A DNA stretch of 5,799 nt from positions 1-5,799 of the forward strand of contig JACQFK010000374.1 of the NCBI GenBank assembly GCA_016200125.1. Direction: 5' to 3'. Source of the stretch: Planctomycetota bacterium. GTDB taxonomy: Bacteria > Planctomycetota > MHYJ01 > JACPRB01. A model generated the notes under the pieces. It saw only the letters and a list, made by a program, of their open reading frames with translations, did no database searches and was not told the DNA's origin. This document shows, in pieces, positions 1 to 5,677 of the stretch. The translations under genes were made by a program, and so were the position numbers. How positions within the stretch are numbered: the first letter of the stretch is position 1; every line of letters begins with the position of its first letter.

Positions 1-88
1 AGGCTGCTCCCGAAAGGCCTCTCATGAAGTGGCCGGCAATGGCTCCCGCAAGGACGCCCAGGAGCGCCGTCGCAAGCAGGGTTCGCAT
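1..88 (-). CDS. N-terminus of an exported or membrane-anchored protein (partial, divergent from pyc)
   Basis: The minus strand reads ATG at 88-86 followed by 28 further stop-free codons up to the window edge. The peptide starts M-R-T-L-L-A-T-A-L-L-G-V-L-A-G-A-I-A-G-H and then F-M-R-G-L-S-G-A-A. This is a single arginine followed by about 17 small and hydrophobic residues, as expected of a signal peptide or an N-terminal transmembrane anchor. The A-I-A-G or L-S-G-A-A stretches could provide a signal-peptidase site, but too little is visible to decide. The gene is divergent from pyc, with 107 bp between the start codons. A TATGGT hexamer lies 9 nt upstream of the ATG, and no Shine-Dalgarno sequence fits, so its mRNA may be nearly leaderless. 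Function is unknown because the mature part lies outside the window. A chance ORF cannot be excluded at this length, but hydrophobic pattern, start and promoter all agree. Confidence 0.55.
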   Translation of the reverse strand, partial: MRTLLATALLGVLAGAIAGHFMRGLSGAA

Positions 89-97
89 CGAGGGGTT

Positions 98-103
98 ACC
101 ATA
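98..103 (-). promoter_or_regulatory. Putative -10 box of the divergent upstream gene
   Basis: On the minus strand 103-98 reads TATGGT, four of six matches to TATAAT including the key T-A-N-N-N-T positions. It ends 9 nt before the ATG at 88, so transcription would start about 3 nt upstream of the start codon. No good -35 hexamer is present at 16-18 bp; the best is a weak GTCGAA/TCGAAA around 121-127. The call rests mainly on its symmetry with the much stronger pyc promoter. Confidence 0.35.
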
Positions 104-122
104 CCAAGCCGCGGGACGTTTT

Positions 123-137
123 TCGACGATTAGTCGA
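123..137. repeat. Short inverted repeat between the divergent promoters
   Basis: TCGAC (123-127) and GTCGA (133-137) are perfect inverted arms around the 5-nt spacer GATTA. The element lies upstream of both putative promoters: about 20 bp above the -10 box of the minus-strand gene and 19 bp above the -35 box of pyc. An operator for a dimeric regulator serving both genes would fit that position. Five-bp arms are short enough to occur by chance, so this is only a candidate. Confidence 0.25.
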
Positions 138-155
138 CCGCGCGAATCCCATTCC

Positions 156-184
156 TTGCCCCTCCCCGGCAGCGCGGCTATAAT
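156..184 (+). promoter_or_regulatory. Promoter of pyc (leaderless type)
   Basis: A perfect TATAAT is at 179-184. TTGCCC, with four of six matches to TTGACA, is at 156-161, separated by exactly 17 bp. The -10 box ends only 11 nt before the pyc ATG at 196, so the expected transcription start (about 191) leaves a 5'-leader of roughly 5 nt. No Shine-Dalgarno sequence precedes the ATG; the intervening bases are CCCCCGGCTTT. The TAA inside the -10 box (181-183) is an in-frame stop, so translation cannot begin further upstream. What is seen is the hexamers and spacing; that the mRNA is leaderless is an inference. Confidence 0.75.
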
Positions 185-195
185 CCCCCGGCTTT

Positions 196-3100
196 ATGCA
201 GCGCCTCCTGGTCGCGAACCGCTCCGAGATCGCCATCCGCGTCTTCCGCGCGGCGTCCGAGCTCGGCATCAAGACGGTCGCGGTCTACGCCTGGGAAGAC
301 CGCTTCTGCCTCCACCGCTTCAAGGCCGACGAGTCCTACCAGATCGGCCAGGGCAAGGGCCCCGTCGCCGCCTACCTCGACATCCAGGGGATCGTCGACC
401 TCGCGAAGCGCGTCAAGGTCGACGCGATCCATCCCGGCTACGGCTTCCTCTCCGAGAACGCGAACTTCGCCCGCGCCTGCCGCGACGCGGGGATCACCTT
501 CATCGGGCCGCCGCCCGAGGTGCTGGAGCTCTTCGGCGACAAGGTCGCCGCGCGCAAGCTCGCGATCGAGACCGGGCTCCCCGTGCTGCCCGGCACCGAC
601 GGTCCGGTGAAGCCGGGCGCCAGCCTGAAGAAGGAGGCGAAGCGCATCGGCTTCCCCCTCATCATGAAGGCGAGCTTCGGCGGCGGCGGCCGCGGCATGC
701 GGGTGGTCCACAAGCCGGACGAGCTCGAGGGGCTGTTCGAGGAGGCGCGCCGCGAGGCGGGCTCCGCGTTCGGCAACGACGCCGTCTTCCTGGAGCGCTA
801 CATCCCCCGCGCGAAGCACATCGAAGTCCAGGTGATCGGCGACGTCCACGGCGAGATCGTCCACCTCTGGGAGCGCGACTGCTCCGTCCAGCGGCGGCAC
901 CAGAAGGTCGTCGAGATCGCCCCCGCGCCGAACCTCGACCCCCTGCTCCGCGAGGCGCTCTGCCAGGCGGCGGTCGCGCTCGTCACGAAGGCGAAGCTCG
1001 TCAACGCCGCGACGGTCGAGTTCCTGGTCGACGTCGACAGGAACGAATTCTACTTCATCGAGGTGAACCCGCGCATCCAGGTGGAGCACACGGTCACCGA
1101 GATGGTGACGGGCGTGGACCTCGTGCGGTCGCAGATCCTGATCTCGCAGGGGCTGGCGATGCACGAGCCGCCGATCGGGATCCCGCCGCAGGAGAGGATC
1201 GACACGCGCGGCTTCGCGATGCAGTGCCGCGTGACGACCGAGGACCCGGAGAACCGCTTCATCCCCGACTTCGGCCGCATCACCCACTACCGCTCGCCCG
1301 CGGGCTTCGGCATCCGCCTCGACGGCGGCACCGCCTACAGCGGCGCGGTGATCACGCCCTACTACGACTCGCTGCTCGTCAAGGTGACGGCCTTCGCCCC
1401 CACCTTCGAACAGACCATCAAGCGCATGGACCGCGGCCTGCGGGAATTCCGCGTCCGCGGCGTGAAGACGAACATCCCCTTCCTGGAGAACCTGCTCGCC
1501 CACTCCGAGTTCGCTCGCGGCGACGCGACGACCACGTTCATCGACTCGACCCCCGACCTCGTGCGCTGGCATCCCAAGCGCGACCGCGCCACGAAGGTCC
1601 TCAGCTTCCTGGGCGACATCATCGTGAACGGCAACCCCGAGGCGAAGGGGCGGGTCGACGGCCGGCCGCTGCCCGAGCCCGAAGTGCCCACCCTCGACCT
1701 CGCGTCGCCGATCCCGCCCGGCACCCGCGACCGGCTGAAGGAGCTCGGCCCCAAAAAGTTCGCGGAGTGGACGAAGTCGCAGAAGGCGCTGCTCCTCACC
1801 GACACGACCTGCCGCGACGCCCACCAGTCGCTGCTCGCGACGCGGGTCCGGACCTGCGACCTCCTCCGCATCGCCCCCTTCGTGGCGCGCAAGCTCTCGG
1901 GGCTCTACAGCCTGGAGATGTGGGGCGGCGCGACCTTCGACTCGGCGATGCGCTTCCTGAAGGAGGATCCCTGGGAGCGGCTGACGATGCTCCGGGCCGA
2001 GATCCCCAACGTGCTTTTCCAGATGCTCCTCCGCGCAGGCAACGCGGTGGGCTACACGAACTACCCCGACTCCGTGGTCGCCGCCTTCGTCAAGACCGCG
2101 GCGGAGAACGGCATCGACCTGTTCCGGGTGTTCGACTGCTTCAACTGGATCCAGAACATGCGGCCCTCGCTCGAGGCGGTCCTGGAGACCGGCGCGCTCT
2201 GCGAGGGCGCGATCTGCTACACGGGCGACCTCCTCGATCCGAAGCGCGACAAGTACTCGCTAGACTACTACGTCAAGCTGGCGAAGCAGCTCGAGAAGAT
2301 CGGCGTCCACATCCTGGGCATCAAGGACATGGCGGGGCTCTGCAAGCCCTACGCGGCGCACAAGCTGGTGAAGACCCTGCGGGAGGAGGTCGGGCTCCCG
2401 ATCCACTTCCACACCCACGACACGGCGGGCGTCCAGGCGGCCTCGATCCTCAAGGCCTCCGAGGCGGGCGTCCACGTCGCCGACGCCGCGATCTCGGCGA
2501 TGAGCGGCCTGACCAGCCAGGCGAACCTGAACTCGCTGGTCGAAGCGCTGCGGAACACGGAGCGCGACACCGGCCTGGACGTCGACGCGCTCAACCGCTG
2601 CTCCGACTACTGGGAGAGCGTGCGCGAGCTCTACTATCCGTTCGAGTCGGGGATGCGCGCGGGGACCTCGCAGGTGTACCAGCACGAGATCCCCGGCGGG
2701 CAGATCACGAACCTGAAGGAGCAGGCGGCGAGCCTGGGCCTGGCGGGCCGCTGGCGCGAGATCCTGCGGACCTACGCCGACGTCAACCGGCTCTTCGGCG
2801 ACGTCGTCAAGGTGACGCCGTCGAGCAAGGTCGTGGGCGACATGACGCTCTACCTGGTCGCGAACAACCTGAAGTCGGCGGACGTGCTGGACGAGAAGCG
2901 CGAGCTCTCGTTCCCGAAGTCGGTCGTCGAGCTGATGGAAGGCCGCCTGGGCCAGCCCCACGGCGGCTGGCCGAAGAAGGTCCAGCAGATCATCCTCCGG
3001 GACAAGAAGCCGCTCAAGGGCCGGCCGGCGGACGCCCTCCCCTCGGTGAAGCTCGAGGAGGTCCGCACGGAGCTCAAAGGCAAGATCAAGCTCACGCCGA

Positions 3101-3663
3101 CCGACACGGACCTGATGAGCTACCTGATGTACCCGCGCGAGTTCGTCGAGTTCGAGGCGCACCGGCGGAACTACGGCGACACGTCGGTGTTCCCGACGGA
3201 CGTCTACTTCTTCGGGATGAAGCCGAGCCAGGAGATCAACCTCGAGATCGAGCCCGGCAAGACGCTCATCATCAAGTTCCTCGCGGTGGGCGAGGCGGAC
3301 AGCGAAGGCGGCCGTCCGGTGTTTTTCGAGCTCAACGGCGTGCCCCGCCAGGTGCGGGTGCAGGACCGCGCGCTCAAGGCCTCGAAGGAGACGCGGGCGA
3401 AGGCGGACCCCGAGAACCCCGGCCACATCGCGGCGCCGATGCCCGGCAAGGTGGTCCAGGTGGTCGTGAGCGTGGGCCAGCAGGTCTCGCGCGGCCAGAA
3501 GCTGCTGGGGATCGAGGCGATGAAGATGGAGACCTCGGTCTACTCGCCGATCGCCGCGCGGGTGAAGGAAGTCCAGGTCCAGCCCGGCAGCGCGGTCGCG
3601 TCCAAGGACCTGCTCCTCGTGCTCGAACCCCTGCCCGAGCCCGCCCTCGAGCGCCGGCGCTGA
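196..3663 (+). CDS. pyc: Pyruvate carboxylase, single-chain biotin enzyme
   Basis: This 1155-residue enzyme converts pyruvate, bicarbonate and ATP to oxaloacetate in the cytoplasm, replenishing the TCA cycle and feeding gluconeogenesis. Length and domain order match single-chain bacterial pyruvate carboxylases. The biotin carboxylase domain (about 1-450) has HPGYGFLSEN at 79-88, K158 before the ATP-grasp loop GGGGRGM (162-168), HQK at 235-237, and E289/R293/E297 in EVNPRIQVEHTVTE; R374 matches the biotin-site arginine. The carboxyltransferase domain (about 530-800) has D541 in TDTTCRDAHQS, K710 (the carbamylated lysine) in GIKDMAG, and H739/H741 in HFHTHD as metal ligands, with Q544 and R613 for pyruvate and T874 in TPSSKVVGD. 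These carboxyltransferase residues keep a constant offset of 8 from the Rhizobium etli enzyme as I recall its numbering. A central PYC/OADA-type region follows, then the biotin carrier domain (about 1076-1143) with biotinyl K1110 in EAMKMET. RAGN at 613-616 replaces the usual RGAN/RGSN. ATG 196 is the first possible start because TAA 181-183 is in frame. Acetyl-CoA control is likely from the family but is not proven here. No biotin ligase gene is adjacent. Confidence 0.97.
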   Translation: MQRLLVANRSEIAIRVFRAASELGIKTVAVYAWEDRFCLHRFKADESYQIGQGKGPVAAYLDIQGIVDLAKRVKVDAIHPGYGFLSENANFARACRDAGITFIGPPPEVLELFGDKVAARKLAIETGLPVLPGTDGPVKPGASLKKEAKRIGFPLIMKASFGGGGRGMRVVHKPDELEGLFEEARREAGSAFGNDAVFLERYIPRAKHIEVQVIGDVHGEIVHLWERDCSVQRRHQKVVEIAPAPNLDPLLREALCQAAVALVTKAKLVNAATVEFLVDVDRNEFYFIEVNPRIQVEHTVTEMVTGVDLVRSQILISQGLAMHEPPIGIPPQERIDTRGFAMQCRVTTEDPENRFIPDFGRITHYRSPAGFGIRLDGGTAYSGAVITPYYDSLLVKVTAFAPTFEQTIKRMDRGLREFRVRGVKTNIPFLENLLAHSEFARGDATTTFIDSTPDLVRWHPKRDRATKVLSFLGDIIVNGNPEAKGRVDGRPLPEPEVPTLDLASPIPPGTRDRLKELGPKKFAEWTKSQKALLLTDTTCRDAHQSLLATRVRTCDLLRIAPFVARKLSGLYSLEMWGGATFDSAMRFLKEDPWERLTMLRAEIPNVLFQMLLRAGNAVGYTNYPDSVVAAFVKTAAENGIDLFRVFDCFNWIQNMRPSLEAVLETGALCEGAICYTGDLLDPKRDKYSLDYYVKLAKQLEKIGVHILGIKDMAGLCKPYAAHKLVKTLREEVGLPIHFHTHDTAGVQAASILKASEAGVHVADAAISAMSGLTSQANLNSLVEALRNTERDTGLDVDALNRCSDYWESVRELYYPFESGMRAGTSQVYQHEIPGGQITNLKEQAASLGLAGRWREILRTYADVNRLFGDVVKVTPSSKVVGDMTLYLVANNLKSADVLDEKRELSFPKSVVELMEGRLGQPHGGWPKKVQQIILRDKKPLKGRPADALPSVKLEEVRTELKGKIKLTPTDTDLMSYLMYPREFVEFEAHRRNYGDTSVFPTDVYFFGMKPSQEINLEIEPGKTLIIKFLAVGEADSEGGRPVFFELNGVPRQVRVQDRALKASKETRAKADPENPGHIAAPMPGKVVQVVVSVGQQVSRGQKLLGIEAMKMETSVYSPIAARVKEVQVQPGSAVASKDLLLVLEPLPEPALERRR

Positions 3664-3682
3664 AGTAACAGTTCTCTGTATT

Positions 3683-3714
3683 TTGAATCGCCCCTCCGCA
3701 TTGCGGAGTACACT
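3683..3714 (+). promoter_or_regulatory. Tentative promoter of the RDD gene with an over-long spacer
   Basis: TTGAAT (3683-3688; four of six matches to TTGACA) and TACACT (3709-3714; four of six matches to TATAAT) are separated by 20 bp, longer than the usual 17. Transcription would begin near 3720-3721, just at the AAAGGT ribosome-binding sequence of the gene at 3734. The 15-bp dyad at 3694-3708 fills most of the spacer. Long spacers with a dyad between the hexamers are known from MerR-controlled promoters, but the dyad here is not centred and no MerR gene is visible. TTAATT at 3730-3735 is a weaker alternative -10 box. Confidence 0.25.
3694..3708. repeat. Perfect 15-bp dyad between pyc and the RDD gene
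   Basis: CTCCGCA (3694-3700) and TGCGGAG (3702-3708) are perfect 7-bp inverted arms around a single T. As RNA this gives a six-pair GC-rich hairpin with an ATT loop, 30 nt after the pyc stop codon. No U-run follows (the next bases are TACACTTCGCC), so it is not a standard intrinsic terminator. It could weakly terminate or stabilise the 3'-end of pyc mRNA, or be an operator for the downstream gene. Confidence 0.5.
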
Positions 3715-3720
3715 TCGCCT

Positions 3721-3726
3721 AAAGGT
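3721..3726 (+). promoter_or_regulatory. Ribosome binding site favouring a TTG start
   Basis: AAAGGT pairs with the anti-Shine-Dalgarno ACCT core and lies 7 nt before TTG 3734, against 13 nt before ATG 3740 and 19 nt before ATG 3746. TAA at 3731-3733 is in frame directly before the TTG, so nothing further upstream can be the start. A short GTGGA at 3736-3740 could instead serve ATG 3746. The choice is therefore moderate only. Confidence 0.4.
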
Positions 3727-3733
3727 CCATTAA

Positions 3734-4486
3734 TTGTGGATGCACATGGCGCTTCCCATCTGCCCCGGCTGCCGAAAGACCATCATTCCAAAGTCTGATG
3801 ACTCCTGTCCCAATTGCGGGTTCAAGGGCGTTGAGAAGGCTCAGATCGGAATGGAGACGTCACCGTCCACAAACCAAGTTGTGAACGAACCACTGACCCA
3901 GGCGGCCCCGGCATCATCAACGTCGCCCGAACCAATAGGCGTCGAACCCAGATATGGCGGTTTCTGGATCAGGCTAGCAGCGCTGCTGCTGGACCTGCTC
4001 ATCCTTTCTCCTATCACCTTACTGAACACTTGGTTGCTCAACTTTGACCGGAAAATCATCTATGTCGCCCTCATCCCAAACTTGATGGTCACCATCTTCT
4101 ATCACATCCTTTGTGTGAAGATTTTGGGCGGGACTCCGGGGAAGTTACTGTGCGGTTTGAGAATTGTGACCACTTCCTTCATGCCTCTCGGCTCGAAGGA
4201 AGCCTGGCTTCGCTACTCCATGAACCTCGTCCTGATCCTGCTTTCCACAGTCTGGTATGTCCATGCGGTCGAGCAAATGTCAGACGCAGAGTTCCTGAGC
4301 CTCACCTTCATGGAGAAAAGCAGGAGGATGAGGGAACTGGGTGGCTCGACTTGGACATTGTTCTATTGGTTGAATCAAATTTGGACCTGGAGCGAGTTCA
4401 TTGTCCTTCTGACGAATCGCCAGCGCCGGGCCCTGCACGATTTCATAGCTGGTACGGTCGTCATCCGGACTCAAAGAGCCGGATAG
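3734..4486 (+). CDS. Zinc ribbon-RDD family membrane protein
   Basis: The 250-residue product (counted from TTG 3734; 248 or 246 residues from ATG 3740 or 3746) begins with a zinc ribbon. It has CPGC at 10-13 and CPNC at 25-28, a four-cysteine metal site. A polar Pro/Ser/Thr-rich linker follows (about 40-72). The RDD domain starts at R73-Y-G-G-F-W with a long hydrophobic helix (77-102) carrying R80 and D87. A second hydrophobic segment (108-131) leads to GGTPGK (132-137), a third lies at about 163-177, and a less clear one at about 207-226. It closes with the signature NRQRRALHDFIAGTVV (228-243). RDD proteins are poorly characterised inner-membrane proteins, some linked to transport or cation exchange, so the substrate is unknown. 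The ribbon is probably cytoplasmic and may hold a regulatory metal or partner. G+C is about 45-53% in two sampled lines, far below the flanking genes, which suggests transfer or weak codon selection. Confidence 0.85.
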   Translation: MWMHMALPICPGCRKTIIPKSDDSCPNCGFKGVEKAQIGMETSPSTNQVVNEPLTQAAPASSTSPEPIGVEPRYGGFWIRLAALLLDLLILSPITLLNTWLLNFDRKIIYVALIPNLMVTIFYHILCVKILGGTPGKLLCGLRIVTTSFMPLGSKEAWLRYSMNLVLILLSTVWYVHAVEQMSDAEFLSLTFMEKSRRMRELGGSTWTLFYWLNQIWTWSEFIVLLTNRQRRALHDFIAGTVVIRTQRAG

Positions 4487-4500
4487 GTACTTCGGTCCTG

Positions 4501-5632
4501 CTACTCGATTTCGATCGGCACTTCCATTGATGCGTTGAAGGCTCGCGCGATGTCGAGCTCCGCCGAGAACCAGAAATACACCCTCGAGTAGCGCCCCGAG
4601 AAGGGGATGGGCCAGGCGGGGATGGCCACCTCCATCGCGTAGTCCTGGCTCTCCGCGCCGGGATCGGGAAACCGCACGGTGAAGTAGTGGAGTTCGCTCC
4701 GGGTCTGCCGGTCCTGGCCCCCGGCCTGCGCGTACTCCACGGCCGCCAGCGAGCAGCGCGCGCAGCGGATCCGCTTCTTCCCGCGGTTCTCCGCCCGCAG
4801 GCGGATCTTCAGGAGGTCCCCGTATTGAAAGGGGACCCGGCGGATGTCGAGACCCATCCGGAGATCCGCCGACAGATTCTTGAAGATCCCGCGCGAGGGC
4901 TGGTCCTGCACATACGTCTTCGGCAGGACCTTCGCCTCGCGCGGCGCTGCCTGAATAGCTCGGCAGCGCGTCGTCGGGAAGCGCAAACTCGAAGGGAAAG
5001 CGGTGGCGCCCGGCCGGCAGCAGGGGGTAGGTCTGGGTGGAGAAGATCGCCGTCAGCGCTTCCTTCGCGGCCTGGAACCACTCGATCCGGTCGCCGCCGA
5101 AGAGGATCCATTCCTTCGCCACCTGCATGTCCTGTTCGCAGTACGTCGTTGTGAATTGGTCCTTTCCCATGCCCGTCGAGACCGAGATGGAAGTCTCCTC
5201 CGCCCCCACGAGCCCGATGCGGATTCCGCGGACGGGGGAAGCCTTGGGCCATTCGACCTCCAGATGGCCCCGCACGGTTTCGCCGGGCGCGTAGTCGCTC
5301 TGCTCGAGGAACACCTGGATCCGCTTCCGGCGGGGGGCGAGCGCCTTTTCGATGCCCGCGAGCAGCGGCCGGTCCGGTCCGGCGAACTCGATCCTCGCCA
5401 GCGGTTCCTCCCCGGACATGAAGAGCATCGTCCCGGGACCGCTCCCCGCGCGGTCGAACTCGATGCCCGTGATCTCGCCGCGGGGGAATCGATCGAGCGG
5501 CTCGCCGAAGTAGAGGGCCTTGTCCGTGAGCAGCACCCAGGTCGAGGAGATGCGCAGCGACTGCTTCAGCTTCTCACCCCGGACCGCGAGCGCCTTGCAC
5601 TCCGAGGCGATGTCGGGCGGAAGCGGCTTCAT
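4501..5632 (-). pseudogene. PH-like plus arrestin-fold protein, frame broken
   Basis: ATG 5632-5630 is bounded by an in-frame TGA (5647-5645). Residues 1-100 resemble a bacterial PH-like domain: a run of beta strands (RISSTWVLLTDKALYFGE, 27-44) followed by a C-terminal helix (LLAGIEKAL, 90-98). From about 104 an arrestin-like N-domain follows, with Y114-A-P-G-E-T-V-R-G122 and LPDDALPSYSG (218-228). After about codon 232 (4937) this frame becomes arginine/glycine/proline-rich shadow. The matching arrestin C-domain appears one base over, from R-E-A-K (about 4940) to the TAG at 4503-4501, with FQYGDLLKIRLRAENRGKKR and PFSGRYSRVYFWFSAELDI. The locus is 1132 bp, or 377 codons plus one base. A single-base excess or a 3n+2 deletion would explain the break. 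The stretch from PSYSG to FQYGD is about 46 residues, shorter than I expect (about 65-70), and lacks the usual V-x-W/Y-x-V-x-A strand, which favours a deletion. Sequencing error is possible. Function is unknown: arrestin folds act in protein interaction and PH-like domains in lipid or protein binding. Confidence 0.7.
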
Positions 5633-5641
5633 TGTCCTAAG

Positions 5642-5646
5642 ACCTC
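5642..5646 (-). promoter_or_regulatory. Ribosome binding site of the PH/arrestin locus
   Basis: The minus strand reads GAGGT at 5646-5642, a five-base match to the Shine-Dalgarno core, 9 nt before ATG 5632-5630. A nearer AGGA (5638-5635) is only 2 nt from the ATG and is too close to act. This supports ATG 5632 as the start and shows that the genome also uses leadered initiation, unlike pyc. Confidence 0.55.
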
Positions 5647-5650
5647 AGTC

Positions 5651-5677
5651 GGCCTGAAACGTAACCGGTCTCAGGCC
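5651..5677. repeat. Inverted repeat across the stop codon of the upstream gene
   Basis: GGCCTGA (5651-5657) and TCAGGCC (5671-5677) are perfect 7-bp inverted arms separated by 13 nt. On the minus strand the first arm contains the TGA stop of the gene ending at 5671. An alternative short pairing is AGACC (5640-5644) with GGTCT (5667-5671), so two hairpins compete. There is no following U-run. It may attenuate or stabilise mRNA between the two minus-strand genes, or simply be chance. Confidence 0.4.

Noticed and set aside
178..1824. Long minus-strand open frame of 548 codons opposite the first half of pyc
   Set aside because: It is the antisense shadow of a GC-rich gene: composition is dominated by R, A, D, L, V and E, no family motif is visible, and it overlaps a fully convincing pyruvate carboxylase.
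2260..3426. Minus-strand open frame of 388 codons opposite the second half of pyc
   Set aside because: This is an antisense shadow rich in L, R, H, D and V with no motif; the sense strand carries the conserved carboxyltransferase sequence.
24..3668. Plus-strand open frame of 1214 codons overlapping all of pyc in another frame
   Set aside because: The translation is extremely Arg/Pro/Gly/Ala-rich low-complexity sequence, typical of a high-GC off-frame read, and no domain is recognisable.
3694..3708. Rho-independent terminator of pyc
   Set aside because: The hairpin is good, but the following bases (TACACTTCGCC) contain no run of T, so it is listed as a dyad rather than a terminator.
4486..4500. 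Possible UUCG hairpin terminator at the convergent gene ends
   Set aside because: Only C-G and A-T pairs close the TTCG loop before a T-C mismatch, and there is no U-tract, so the stem is too weak to call.
4111..4530. Plus-strand open frame of 139 codons overlapping the RDD gene
   Set aside because: It lies in a different frame from the RDD gene, shows no motif, and crosses the convergent gene end.
4280..4936. Continuation of the PH/arrestin reading frame beyond the break, giving a 450-residue protein
   Set aside because: After about codon 232 the sequence becomes Arg/Gly/Pro-rich, then runs antisense into the RDD gene. The arrestin C-domain lies in the neighbouring frame, so this tail is a frameshift artefact.
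4935..4950. Programmed ribosomal frameshifting joining the two arrestin halves
   Set aside because: There is no slippery heptamer, no in-frame stop at the shift point as in prfB-type sites, and the linker seems to lack residues. Mutation or sequence error is simpler.
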